Assembly (NCBI GenBank): GCA_047967505.1
Contig: CM106538.1
Strand: one strand, 5' to 3'
DNA: 64,000 nucleotides
From: Dipteris shenzhenensis
Lineage: Eukaryota > Polypodiophyta > Polypodiopsida > Gleicheniales
The first letter of the stretch is position 1, and each line of letters opens with the position of its first letter. Shown here piece by piece: positions 39,591 through 50,893 of the stretch. The position numbers were made by a program, and so were the translations under genes. The notes under the pieces were generated by a model. That model had not been told where the DNA came from. It saw only the letters and a program-made list of their open reading frames with translations, and ran no database searches.

Positions 39591-42500
39591 GATACTAGCC
39601 AATGTGTGCGAGGGATGAACCTGAGTACCCTCCAAAGCCTCTGTGCATCTGGCTCTCCAGATATGCCAGGATGCTATGCTCGCTAGAATCTCCCAAGAAG
39701 TATCCACAGAGGCATGTACAGCTGTAAAAGGAAGGTGTGGTACCACATCCAACGAACAGGACTCAATCCGATGACGTCGAACCGAAATGGCCCGAGAGGA
39801 GTCAACTCTCTCATAGAAAACCTGAGGTCCTGTAAGAGAAAGCCAAGCCACTGAGCCCCATGTCATAAAAAATGGGGAATGGGAAAAGTGACTGAAAATC
39901 TTGGCTACCCCCATCCAAATCATCCTCGCCTGTCTGCAATCCCATAAGCAATGCTGAATAGACTCCGACGCAGAAAGGCATCGAGGGCATGTACGGTCGG
40001 CTTTGAACCTGGACCTCCAAAGGTTCACTGAATTCCCTCCATGGATAGAAAGCCAAAAGAAGATAGTGATCTTTCTATTCCTGTGGGATTTCCAGAGTCT
40101 CCTCCAGAAGCACCTCTGCAGATCCGCAGTAATATCAAAAGTCTCCCAATGAGGAACTCTGGAAGGTCTCCAACCTCTACTACTGAGCTGATATCTCCTG
40201 GCATTACTGACCGTGTAACGAAAGAAGGGGATGCTCTTCTCTCAATGCCCTGCGTCAATCCACTCCCACTCTCCGGGGTCCCACTGCAAATACCTGATGG
40301 GAACTCCCCCATAGAGCCAGAGCCTCCAAGACCCGGTGGTAGCCGGGGATCTGGGTCTAGGAACCACTCTGAATCTGATCCCTGCATCAAAAGACCTACA
40401 ACCCTGATAGGCTGAAAAGCAGACTCAAGCAAGATGTCCTCTATGGACCTGAGCAATCTGCCACCATCCTGGACACTAAAAACCAAAGCATCCTCCTGTG
40501 CATCTCGAAAGGCCAAAACCTAAAGCGGAACCCCGCCTCTCGAAAAAATACCTGCCCAAGTGGAGGAAGTGAGTGGCATATCATCTGTGTCTATCCAAAC
40601 CTCTGGAAGGGCTGCCTCAATCTGCAAGATCCTCCCTGCACTCCCTCTGAGATGTCCTGTCAACCTTGATTTGGTCTCCTCTGGAAGCCTGTGGAAAGCT
40701 TTCCAAGACCCCATAGAAGATGCAGGTCCCCTCTCCCACCTGGACCACTGCATGTAGAGTGAGGCACCCAGTGGTCTGCCATGATCATCTAAAATACTGT
40801 CATTCCGCATGATGGGTTGCCTATCAATCTCTTCCTTCCCGAGAGGAAGGAGGAATCCTCCGAAGAGTGCTTCTGAAACTGGCCCAAGCTTTCAGAATGA
40901 CAACCATGAGAGGGGACGAAGGTGACCTGAGGTGTGCCGTGGTGAAGATCGATCTAACACTGCTCATCCAGTCTCCTCCTGAAGAAGGTGTGGACCTCTG
41001 TATGCTGCTGATAAGAAAGTCCTTCCACGGTTCCTGCCCTGGCATAAGTCCCCGCACCACGATCTTGCAAAGTAAAGCTCTGCACTGTAAATCTGGATCA
41101 ATAATATTGAGAGCCCCTTCCTGTGTAGGGAGGATGAGGGTCTCCCAAGCCACCTTGGCTAAGGCATCTGCTGTGCCATCAAGCCCACTCCAGAGAAAGT
41201 TTCTGATCGGTCTTCTGAGCTAAATGATGCAGTCCCTAGGACGGCACCAACATGAACAAACAAACCAGGCTGTGGCCAAGAGGACCTGGTTGACCACCAT
41301 AACTCTAGAGGCAAGATCCAGCTTGGCTGAGCTCCAAAAAAGAAGCTTCCTTCTGATGCTCTCCAAAACGGGAGCAAACTACTGCGTGGTAGAAATATCC
41401 AAGCCGACCTGGCAGCCCAAATACCTGATAGGCTCACCCCTCTGAACCCAAGTGAAACTGGAGTGTCCTCATCACTGATCCAAAAGCCATTGGATTTATG
41501 CCAATTTATCTGCGCCCCTGCCGCCAAGCAAAATAAATCCAATGCTGTCTTGAAAGAAGTGAGCGTCTGTGGAGTGGCATCCAAGTAAACTATTGTGTCA
41601 TCTGCCAACTCACTATCAAGTATCTCCTCTTCCCTTCTGATGGGAAGTCTCAGCCCAAAGATGTCAGCTTGAGATCTAACATAGATACTCATAGCTTCGG
41701 CCACGAACAGAAAAAGGAAAGGAGCAAGGGGGCATCCCTGACAGACTGATCTCGAAATCTGAAATCTCTCACCCCTTACCCCACCAATAAGTACCTGGCT
41801 GTGGGCTGATCTGTACAAAGAGGAAACACCTCTGATCCAAGCATGAGTAAAGCCAAAGCATAGAAGGGTGCCCTCCAAAACACCCCAATCTACTCTGTCA
41901 TTAACTTTTTCAAAATCCAAAAGTAGAATGGCAAGATTCTGGCCACTCTGCATGGCCCACTCTGAAGCTTCCCAGAAAGAAAAAATGTTTTAAAAAATGC
42001 TTCTGCCATGCACAAATCCCGTCTGAGTGTCATGAATGAGATCAGGGAGAAGTGGCTGCAATCGGAGGCTGATAGCCTTGGCCAGAATCTTGTAACAAGT
42101 CCCCAGAAGTGTGATAGCTGGGACACTAAATTTCTGCTACCTCCTTTTGGGATAAGGTCGATGAGACCCTCTGTAAGCGACCCAGGCATCTCGCCAGAGT
42201 CCCAAATGGCCTGCAGGGCTGAAGTAATATAGTCTCCAATCATATCCCAAAATGCAATGAAAAAAGACGGGGTGAGGCCATCTGAACCTGGGCACTTGTC
42301 CTTGTGAAGGGCTGAAAGTGCAGTCCTGAACTCTGTGTTGGTGAAAGGTGCGTCGAGTAGAACATGCATACCCGGATTCACCAACACAGGGATGCTCTGC
42401 CAAATAGCCTGTCTAGCATCTTCTCTATCATGTGTCTCAAGATCAGCAGTAAGAAGGGTGGCATAGAAATCTGAAGCTATGCATAAGACATCATCAGGCT

Positions 42501-43738
42501 CTGTCTGTAAAACCCCATGTGAGTCAATAAGCTGGGATACACTCTCTCTACTATGTCTAGGGCAAAGAGTAGAGAAAAAGTGTTTATTGACTCTACCACC
42601 CATCTAAATCCAGAAGGACTCCCGTGCATGAAAGGCATACTCTGCTCTCTGATCAAGCACTCTGATCAAGCAATAACTGCAGATGAGCCCTTGCTGCAGC
42701 AAGGCGCTCCTGAATCCAAGCATCTGAAGGCCGTTTCTGCTCTTCCCTCTGCAAAGCTGCCAACTGCTGGCGAACACCAATCTCACGTCTGAGAATATCT
42801 CGTCTCCTGGTACAAGCAACTGAGCGGTAGAAGTCGCTAATACCAGAAAGGGTAGCGGCTACATGTGATGGATATGGCTGCCCGCCCTGGACATGAGTAA
42901 CCCATATCTGCAGGGCTGCCTCTGTAAGGTCCTCCTCTGTGTAAAAGGCATCTGGGATCCTGATGCTGGCAGACCGGCCTCTCAAGTGAGGCTCTGAGAT
43001 AGCCAGCACAACAGGAAAGCGGTCTGAAGTGGAAACCCCAGCAGCAATGCATACCGATCCACCTCTGTCTAGTGCCCAGTCATCTACATAGAATCTATCA
43101 ATGCGTGCATGAATAGGCATCTGCTGCCTCCTGTTCGACCAAGAGAACAGGAGGGACTGTGGCTGAATAAGAAAGGCATCATCACACCAAGTATCTCTGC
43201 CACAGAAGTGAAAAAGGAAGGTATCCCAAGCTGCTCTCTCCAAAGAGTGAAGTCCGCCTTCTCTACCCCCTTTTTTGTCTGACGGTAACTCGACCATGTT
43301 AAAGTCACCTCCAATCACCCATGAATCCACAATGGGGGCCTAGGAGAGCAAAGTCTTCCACATAAGGACACGTTCCCCTCTAATGTTGGAGGCATACAGG
43401 TTAAGGAAACCAACCTTACGCCCTCCAATCAAAAGAATAATCCACTGAGCTCTAGAGGGAATAATGACTCCGTGCCCAACAACTAAGGGGAGAACCGACT
43501 GCGAAACTGAAATAGAAGTGCCCCCCCTGGTGCCCAAGGCAGGCGACTAAAAAGTATGGCCAGAAAGCAACTTGCCCGACTTGGCACAATCTCTAGAATC
43601 CAGCTTGTGCTCTTGAATAAATAATATATCAATGGAACCCCCAGTAACACCTGGATGAAGCTGATCCCGGATCAGCTGTCTACGGCAGCGATGTGGGACG
43701 CCACCTAGGCCCTGTATGTTCCAACTAATAATCCTCAT
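39591..43738 (-). pseudogene. LINE f ORF2 (endonuclease, RT, zf-RVT)
   Basis: The most complete ORF2 here, from ATG 43738 (MRIISWNIQGLGGVPH). Endonuclease: IQEHKLDSRDC, then VIGGDFNMVELPSDKKGG, then RIDRFYVDDWALDRGG, to about 42850. Reverse transcriptase: DKCPGSDGLTPSFFIAFWD, VCQGCPLAPFLFLFVAEAM and ELADDTIVYLDA (about 41600). zf-RVT: CPRCLSASESIQHCLWDC near 39960, then the C-terminal HIWRARCTEALEG segment. Damage: TAG for Trp at 43547-43549 (LINE b keeps TGG), another TAG for Trp near 43340, a 12-bp duplication near 42660, and frameshifts near 42000, 41460, 41155 and 40520. The LADD box replaces the more usual FADD. Confidence 0.92.
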
Positions 43739-44093
43739 CGACGGGAGGATGTAGAGTGGAACACCTTAGCCGACCTAGTGGCGGAAACAAACCCCTCAAG
43801 AGGGGAAGACCTCCTGCTCGAGGATGTAGGGATGGAACCAAGTGGCGGAAAATCAACAGGGGAAAGAATCCTGGCACCTGAAGAAGAAGCCCTGTCAACA
43901 GGAAACCCAATCACTGGCTCCCCAAAAGTAGCGGGCACAAACTCCTCCTCTGGGAAATTTGAACCCTCTACCAAGGCTGAAAACGAGTTCCTATGGAGCA
44001 AGCCAGACACCGGAGTACGAAGGATCCCTTGTGAGGGAAGAGGATCAGTAGTGTAAGCTATCCCCTTCCCCCTATCCAAGGGAGGAAGTGAGG
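43735..44093 (-). pseudogene. LINE f ORF1, C-terminal part
   Basis: The last ~118 codons of ORF1 (SSLPPLDRGKGIAYTTD, LLHRNSFSALVEGSNFPEEE, STSSRR), open and ending in the ATGA overlap with ORF2 (43738-43735). It is close to LINE b ORF1. The DUF4283-like domain and zinc knuckle are missing because the copy is cut at about 44096. Confidence 0.88.
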
Positions 44094-44096
44094 AAG

Positions 44097-44636
44097 AGAT
44101 GCATGATTTAGTGATCCCTTTCACACATTACTCTTGTTTTTGTGGTTGAACAGGAGGTTGGAGATGCCTATCCGTGCATGGTTTGATAGATTTATGTTGA
44201 TGACCGGGGGCTCTAGTAGATAGAGGTGGGTTAGTATAAATTTTCACTTGGGTATCCACTTCGGATCACTTTCCCGTGGTATTGATGATTTTGGGGCCTC
44301 ATTTGAGTGGACGCTTTGCCAGTGTCAGTATTTCAGATGCTTTATGTAGAGGATGATCTCACTAAGGTAACCTTGCAGATTTGGGTCTCTCACGTGCAAG
44401 GTAGAGTATTGTCCCTGTCACATGTGGATGTAGCCCTTACTGGTGTTTGTGACTTTTATCAGTCGGTCGTTAGCACTAGGAAACGTGACATTCTTAGATG
44501 GGAGATTAGTAGCTCTGCAAAGGGAAGAGCAAAAATGGACTATAAATGCTTGGATTCAGGAGTGCCTTACTGCAACAAGGGCTCATCAGCAAATATTGCT
44601 AGATCAGAGAGCAGAGTAGGCCTTTCATGCACATTG
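44097..44636 (+). pseudogene. LINE e, endonuclease C-terminal fragment
   Basis: Plus-strand continuation of LINE e: the endonuclease end (equivalent of SWSNRRxQMPIHARIDRF, then RFASVSISDALYVEDDLTKV in broken frames) and the linker QREEQKWTINAWIQECL. It stops after AFHA, the same linker zone in which LINE a is cut. About 130 codons of endonuclease between 39590 and this fragment are missing. Confidence 0.75.
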
Positions 44637-44826
44637 CCTCCCTACCCCGGTCCCTTCCGGCCCCCGCCCTCCACCCCTGCGCCTTCAGCCCCCTTTCTCC
44701 GCCCTCTTCCCCCACCTCCTACCACCGCACCTTCAGTCCCCTCCCCTGCCATCCACCGCCGCCCCCTTCCCTCAGCCTCTACCCCCTCAGCCCCTACCTC
44801 CGCCTTTCTCCCCCATCCCCTTCTCT
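44637..44826. repeat. Pyrimidine-rich tract
   Basis: About 190 bp of CCCCTCCCC- and CCTCAGCCC-type sequence following the LINE e fragment. No ORF1 follows it directly. It may be an orphan LINE 5' tract. Confidence 0.6.
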
Positions 44827-45689
44827 GATATCTTTATCCTTCTCGATGTGCGTGAATTCATCGACTCTAGATAAGACATCGCTTCTGAAATATTTTGCTT
44901 TCTCAGTATCACTGAACTCATCCACTTTTGATAAGATGCCACTTCCATAGATAATAAATCATCTAATTCTAAAGGGACAACACTTTTGATGTCTTTGCTT
45001 TTCTCAAAATGCATGAATTCATCCACTCTAGATAAGGCATTGCTTCTGAATTCTTTTCTTTCTTGGTACCAAAGAACTCATCCACTCCTGATAAGATGTC
45101 ACTTTTATACTTGCATCCATTGAAATCATCCATGTCTGAAGGAAAAAATCTTGGCTCATTGGCATATTCTTTAAGTACTTTGAAATTGTAGTATACCTTA
45201 TCTTTATCATTGAAAACCACATGTCCTTTTTTAATCTTCAAAAATTGCATGCTTCATCTCAAATCTTTTCCTTTAGGGACCATCCGATGACACTTTGTTA
45301 TCATCCATACAATCATTAGTAACTTTCACAATGCTCATCTACACAAATGACCACCCACTGATCCACTTGTTCAAACCCCAAAACTTGATCTTCCGCTATG
45401 TTCTTATTTGCAAATAATATCATTTGCAAAATATCTCCCAAACTGAAATCCAAAGAAATGCACTTTGTATTCCTGATGACCCTGGGGCGCCAACTCAATA
45501 TGTAATATGTTACTACCCTCGTCCGAAATAGAGGGTCCACACTGAAATCCAGAGAAATGCACTTTGTATTCCTGATGATATGTGTTGGATAAGCCTCATC
45601 TCTATCCCCTCTCTATCCATGCAATAAATGATTTGTTGAACACATTATAAGGCATAACATCTCCAAGAATTTCCATTTCTCTGCCTCAC
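44827..45689. other. Unassigned AT-rich stretch with a 162-bp tandem duplication
   Basis: Around 44850-45100 the pair of blocks GAATTCATCGACTCTAGATAAG and GAACTCATCCACTTTTGATAAG recurs after about 162 bp. A 38-bp segment beginning CTGAAATCCAAAGAAATGCA (about 45440) is repeated near 45541. Minus frames (for example 45250-44969 and 45540-45316) encode related Ser/Lys-rich repeats but no known domain. Confidence 0.5.
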
Positions 45690-45880
45690 TCCTCCCCTTC
45701 TCCCTCAGCCCCTCCCTCTGCCTCACTCCTCCCCTCAGCCCTCTCCATCAGACCTTTGTCTCTCTCCTCCCTTCTAGCTCAAACCCTCTCCCTCAACCCC
45801 TTTCCTTTCATCCCTCCCCCCCCTCTTTCTTTCTCCTAGCCTCTTCTAGACTCTCCCTCTAGCTTCACCCTCTTCTCTAT
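45690..45880 (+). repeat. Pyrimidine-rich 5' tract of LINE g
   Basis: About 190 bp of C/T-rich sequence (TCCCTCAGCCCCTCCCTCTG-type units), ending about 65 bp before ORF1. It is shorter and more degraded than in LINEs a and b. Confidence 0.7.
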
Positions 45881-45946
45881 CCTAATAGCTTTTTTAGTCC
45901 GGCGGAGCTCAATAGTGTTCAAGCAGCCTTTCCACCTGGATTGACG

Positions 45947-46540
45947 ATGGCTTTGCTTCAGCCAATCCTCACCCTCTTCCACCACAAGAGAAAACCATCA
46001 CGTTCTCAAAAGACAAGCTACAACAGCTCAGAAAAGATACTGAGTAGGAGAGCTCAACATCACTCTTTGGTCCCATCCATGGATCCCATCCTTCCAGGTT
46101 ACAGGCCAGGCACTGGATGCTTGCTGCTTTACGTGGAGACCTCGCAGGGCACCTCACAGATGTTTGTCTGCTTGGTCGAGGTTTCTTTGAGGTTGTTTTT
46201 AATTCCCCGGATGCGGTAGCGCTGAGCTCCAGGAGGATTTTCTTGACACCTTTCTTGTTGGGTTTTGACCTTGTGGAGGAGAATGGCCATACGTTTTCAC
46301 TCTTCCTCAGATGCCTAGGCCTCCCTTAGGTGTACCATCAACTCTTATCTTCCATTGGAGCCACTTTCAAGTTAGTCACCAAGATCCGCCCCATTGTGAA
46401 ATGCCTTCTTCGGCAATAGAGGCAGTCAGGTCGGATGGGGTACCACGTGTTAGGGTCATTCTCTCTAACCCTAACATTACGGATGACCACATCATGTTTC
46501 AATGTCCAGATCGCTCATTCTTCAGGCAGAGAGTCATGTA
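45947..46540 (+). pseudogene. LINE g ORF1, N-terminal part
   Basis: The ATG at 45947 aligns with other ORF1 starts. After a one-base shift near 45960 the conserved text appears: KTITFSKDKLQQLRKDTE, then a TAG, HWMLAALRGDLAGHLTDVCL, LGRGFFEVVFNSPDAV, GFDLVEENGHTFSLFLRC, a stop for Gln, then VRVILSNPNI and FFRQRV. This is the DUF4283-like RNA-binding domain. The sequence jumps at 46541 into the ORF2 linker (PFHARES), so the zinc knuckle is lost. Confidence 0.85.
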
Positions 46541-47734
46541 GGATCTGCCCTTTCACGCCAGAGAGTCTTTCTAGACGTAGATTGGAGGTAGAGTCAACAA
46601 GCAATTCTTCTCTACTCTCGGCCCTAGACATAGTAGAGAGAGTGTTTCGCAGCTTGTTGACTCAGACGGGATACGTCAGACACATCCAGATGGCGTCATG
46701 CAGATTGCTTTAGATAACTATGCCTCCCTTTTGACTGTAGATCTTGATTCACAGGCCAGAGATGATGCTAGACAAGTTATTTGGCAGCATATTCCTATGT
46801 TGGTGGATAGAGGTATGAGAGCCTCACTTGATGTACGCTTCACCAACATAGAGTTCAGGACCGCTCTTACTGCCCTTCATAAGGGTAGTTGTCCAGGGTC
46901 AGAGATGGACTTACACCTTCTTCTTCTTTTTTTTTTGGAATTAGATTGGGGATTACATCACCTCAGCCCTGCAGGGCATTTGGGACTTGGGTGAGATGCC
47001 GGACTCACTCTCGGAGGGTCTCATTCATCTTATCCCAAAGGAGGTTGCAGAAATTTAGTATCTCAGTGGAGACCGATCACCTTACTGGGCACTTTGTATA
47101 AGATCTTGGCAAAAGCCATCAACCTGCGATTGCAGCCCATCCTGCCAGATCTTATACATGATACATAGAGAAGCTTTGTCCATGGCAGAAGCATTTTTGA
47201 TAACATATTCTCATTTTGGGAGGCTTCTGAGTGGGCTATGCATGAGGGCCATAGACTGGTAATTCTACTCCTGGATTTCGAAAAAGCATATGACAGGGTA
47301 GATTGGGGTTTTCTAGAGGGAACCCTTCTTCACTTTGGATTTTCAGATTTGTGGATTAGAGGGGTTTCTGCTCTTTACAGGTCAGCCCATAGCCAGGTAC
47401 TCATTGGTGGAGTCAGGGGAGACAGGTTTCAGATATCCAGATCAGTCCGACAGGGATGCCCTCTAGCCCCCTTTCTATTCTTATTTGTGGCTGAAGCTAT
47501 GAGCCTCTATATTAGAGCTCAAGCTGATAGTTTTGGGCTGAGACTTCCGTTGAGATAGGAAGAGGAGTTGCTGGACAGTGAGCTAGCAGATGACACGGCT
47601 ATTTTTTTGGATGCCACTCCACAGACACTCACCTCTTTCAAGACAGCCTTGGATTTGTTTTGCATTGCAGCAAGGGCTCACATTAACTGGAACAAATCCA
47701 ATGGTTTCTGGATTAGTGATGAGGACACTTCAGA
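46541..47734 (+). pseudogene. LINE g ORF2, reverse transcriptase (first part)
   Basis: Begins in the linker (PFHARESF), then PRHSRESVSQLVDSDG, ALDNYASLLTVDLDSQARDD and FTNIEFRTALTALHKGSCPG. After shifts it continues with LLLDFEKAYDRVDWGFLEGT, VRQGCPLAPFLFLFVAEAM, and after one stop ELADDTAIFLDATPQTLTSF (LADD box at 47580-47594), ending at WISDEDTSD, where the LTR element enters. The Pol active-site Asp residues are present, but stops at about 47160 and 47559 and a frameshift disable it. Confidence 0.88.
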
Positions 47735-48030
47735 TGTTGGAGTTGCAAGAAGGATTGAGCAAGTGAAGCAAAAAAAGAGAGTTTATTCAGGAGAGATAGG
47801 CCCAACATATAGGCTCCAATTACATCGAGTAGTGACATCACATGTGAGCTCAGTAGAGCATCTAGATCCATAAATCTCTCAATCAGTTCCATGATTCTCT
47901 CAATCACACACCACACCCCTAGATTCACTCAATCGCACCTACTGACACCTATCTAGGTACACCATGTGCTCACACACTCACAATCTTAGACCTTAGGACT
48001 CTAGATCTCATTACATCAATTTGTCCTTCA
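47735..48030 (-). repeat. 3' LTR of the LARD-like element
   Basis: 296 bp, closely similar to 49677-49972. Confidence 0.85.
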
Positions 48031-49663
48031 TTCCCCCCCACAAATTGATGACCTCAACCCTAGCAGTAGTTCATGGGAAACTTCATGGCTTGGCCACCTC
48101 TAGTGGCAACACACATGATCCACAACCTGGTACTCACTCTAGTTGCATCAGCAGTAGACTCATTTGGGCATCCTCATTCCAACATGATCTCACTCTGACT
48201 TTGGTTTGTTGGTTTACAATTGGGAGATAGACAATGACTTTGCATGGGAATACCCTTAGATCCAACAAGGTAACACATAAGACTAATACTCATTTGAGGG
48301 GGACATCCCAAGGCAGAGAACCCTTATTGACCACACACACAAAAACATTCTAAGTGGAAGATGTGAGGAAATACGCCCCTTTGATGGCATGTCTTGTCCT
48401 TTTCCTTCTTCTCTTCCAAGCTACCATAGTGTGAGGTTCATTGTCATTGGAGAGATTCTTGGTGTAGCCAATCTTGTAACTCCTTTGTCCTTCTTTACAC
48501 TCTTTAATGTATCTTGTCCATATTATGCAATACAAGATCCTTGTAGTCCTTCACCTTCTTTGAGTGTCCAAGCCTTAAAAACATTTTGTGAATCACATGG
48601 ACTGAAGAGGGTCTTACCACTTTTCATGCAAGGGCAGTGTCTACTCTTGTACAAGAGGTGGTCATGATTGTATGGCAAGGTATAGTCAACCAAATGCAAG
48701 TACATTTCATACATCATGAAAGATACTGAAACCATAACTAAGGCATCTTTAAAATAAGAATCATAATGGTTGTAGTTGAAACCTTTGTTCCAATCATATC
48801 CATTGGAAATCATGCAAGTCATGATATATTCTTGCTTCATGAAAGCTCTTGTGATAGTCAACCCACACTAGTCAACTAGTCAACTAGTCAACAAGATAGT
48901 ATGACTTGAAATCCACTTGAAAGTATCATAACCTCAATATAAAAGATGAAAAATGCATTCAACTGAACTTCAAAGAGCATTCTCACAACTGAAAAAGCCA
49001 TCTCTGAATCTCTGATCTGTACTTTAACTCCTCAAGCATCACCCTTAGCATTTAGTGTAGCATCAACCTTCAAAAATAGTCTAGAAATGCTTGCAGAAAA
49101 CAGAGGAACTTTGGAGGGTTTCTACCTCACTCCACAAAGCATCAAGTAGAGGGCATTTGCTGTGCAATCAAAGGTACTTGGAAGTAGAAGACTCAGTGCA
49201 AGTCTCAAATCAAATGAAGCTTCACACCTCCAGGTGCAGCAGTATCTTCTCCACCTCCACAAACATGTCTTTTTCAAAACCCGACTGGTTTTTCCTTGGT
49301 TTCTCCTCATTCCCTTGACCATTTTCTCTCAAAATTCACCAGCAGGTATCTCATAAGGTTGCCTAAGTGCACCTCAGACCGTTTTTGAAATGGTGGCTCC
49401 AGCAAGCTGTATCATCAGAAATGGCGCGGGATAGGGCGAGTGTAAGCACGAGCTGTAGAAAGACAATTTCCAGAAACCCTCTGGAGTGGAAGTGTGCCTA
49501 TATGAGGGGAATCTATGGCTGAAAGGGTTTGGACAATGGTCTCCTACATTGGGAGAAAAGCACTTGGAAATTCTGCTCAAAAGAGTAGAAAATGGAGAAG
49601 AAGAGAGTGTGAGGAAGAAGATGACATGGCACTCAAGGAGGTCTCAAGGAGAGTGAACCAAGT
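48031..49663 (-). other. Internal region of the LARD-like element
   Basis: No recognisable domain. Minus frames of 61 codons (48535-48350) and 112 codons (48861-48523) have no similarity I can name and may be chance. Near 48870 the triplet CTAGTCAACTAGTCAACTAG is a short tandem repeat. Confidence 0.55.
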
Positions 49664-49676
49664 CTCTGATACTACA

Positions 49677-49972
49677 TGTTGGAGTTGCAAGAAGGATTGA
49701 GCAAGTGAAGCAAAAAAAGAGAGTTTATTCAAGAGAGGCAGGCCCAATATATAGGCTCCAATTACATCCAGTAGTGACATCACATGTGAGCTCAGTAGAG
49801 CATCTATATCCACAAATCTCTCAATCAGTTCCATGATTCTCTCAATCACACACCACACACCTAGATTCACTCAATCCCACCTACTGACACCTATCCAGGC
49901 ACACCATGTGTTCACACACTCACAACCTTATACCTTAGGACTCTAGATCCCATTACATCAATTTGTCCTTCA
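49677..49972 (-). repeat. 5' LTR of the LARD-like element
   Basis: 296 bp, adjoining the variant primer site at 49664. Confidence 0.85.
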
Positions 49973-50893
49973 CCAAATTGGGGTGCTGATATCGGCTTTA
50001 CTTGGATTCAGAGGGGTGTCTCCGTCAGGTATCTTGGATGCCAGGTTGGGGTGGGCATTTCTCCAGCACAGCAGTTCGCTCCCATGTTGGAGAGAATCAA
50101 GAGGAAACTCCTATTTTGGAGTTTGGCGAGACTTGACCTTGCATCCAAAGTGGTGGTTGTAAACCAGGTACCGTTGACTACAGCCTGGTTTGTTTGCTCT
50201 TGTTGGTGGCGATCTACAAGTAGTATCACTCAGCTCAAGAGACCTATCAGGATTTTTTTGGTGGTGTGGATTAGACGGCACTTCAAATGTGATAGCCAGG
50301 GTGGCTTGGGAGGCTCTTATTCTACCCCCACTGAGGAAGGGGGCCTCATTATTATTGATCCACACTTGCAGTGTAGAGCCTTGCTCCGCAAGATGGCGGT
50401 GAGAGATTTGATGCCTGGTCAGGAGCCTTGGAAGGATTTTTTCTTACGCAGTATACAGACATGCACAGCTTCTCAGGGAGGAGGTTGGATGGACAGCCCT
50501 AGATGGATCTTTACGTCAGCCTGTCTGAGATCTCCTACCTCCCCTCTCATGGCTGCCATTCTGAAAGCTTGGGACAGCTTCAGAAGTACTCTTCGAAGAG
50601 TTCCACCCTCCTCTCGTGAAGAAATTGACAGGCAGCCCGTCATGTGGAATGATTGCATACTAGATGAGCATGGCAGATGACTGGGCATGCCACATTATAT
50701 GCAGTGTTCTAGATGGGAGTTGGGACCTGCATCCACGGTGGGTGCTTGGAAAGCTTTCAGGATGCTTCCAGAGGATCAGAGAGCTCGTTCAGTTAGTCAC
50801 CTCAGAGGAAGTGCAGCCAGGATGCAGTAGATAGATGTAGCCATACGAGTGGAGTGGATGGATACATAACATTTGCCTACTTCTGAGTCCACC
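49973..50893 (+). pseudogene. LINE g ORF2, thumb/connection part
   Basis: Resumes with TWIQRGVSVRYLGCQVGVGI and runs open from about 50051 (SPAQQFAPMLERIKRKLLFW, LASKVVVVNQVPLTTAWFVC), with shifts near 50250 and 50330, to LQCRALLRKMAVRDLMPGQE and SSREEIDRQPVMWND. A stop at 50678 follows, then SHLRGSAARMQ and the equivalent of the MPLTSSTWAG segment, where at about 50894 the next element begins. The zf-RVT and 3' end are missing. Confidence 0.85.

Larger units (their letters stand above)
39591..44096 (-). mobile_element. LINE f, nearly complete ORF2, no poly(A)
   Basis: A 4.5-kb minus-strand LINE segment running from ORF1 C-terminus through endonuclease, reverse transcriptase and zf-RVT to the C-terminal segment. 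Both ends are cut: no ORF1 start, no 3' UTR or poly(A), and no target duplication visible. It lies inside LINE e, with the 3' ends of the two elements meeting at 39590 and the 5' ends at 44096. Confidence 0.85.
47735..49972 (-). mobile_element. Non-coding LTR element (LARD-like) in LINE g
   Basis: Two 296-bp LTRs (47735-48030 and 49677-49972; plus-strand edges TGTTGGAG and TTGTCCTTCA) flank about 1.65 kb. On the minus strand a variant Met-tRNA site (TAGTATCAGAGA, 49664-49674) adjoins the 49677 LTR and a G-run (GTGGGGGGGAA) precedes the 48030 edge. LINE g continues on both sides. Flanks TCAGA and CCAAA match only partly, so the target duplication is uncertain. No Gag or Pol motif was found in any frame. 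Confidence 0.82.
45690..50893 (+). mobile_element. LINE g, internally deleted and interrupted
   Basis: Pyrimidine-rich tract (45690-45880), ORF1 start, then an internal deletion at about 46541 that removes the ORF1 zinc knuckle, its C-terminus and most of the endonuclease. Next comes the reverse transcriptase to 47734, a 2.2-kb LTR element (47735-49972), and the rest of ORF2 to about 50893, where the small-LTR cluster begins. There is no 3' end. Confidence 0.85.

Noticed and set aside
39262-44636. Twin-priming (5' inversion) explanation for LINEs e and f
   Set aside because: The two pieces overlap in content (both contain the ORF1/ORF2 junction), whereas twin priming yields non-overlapping halves of one element and a poly(A) end.
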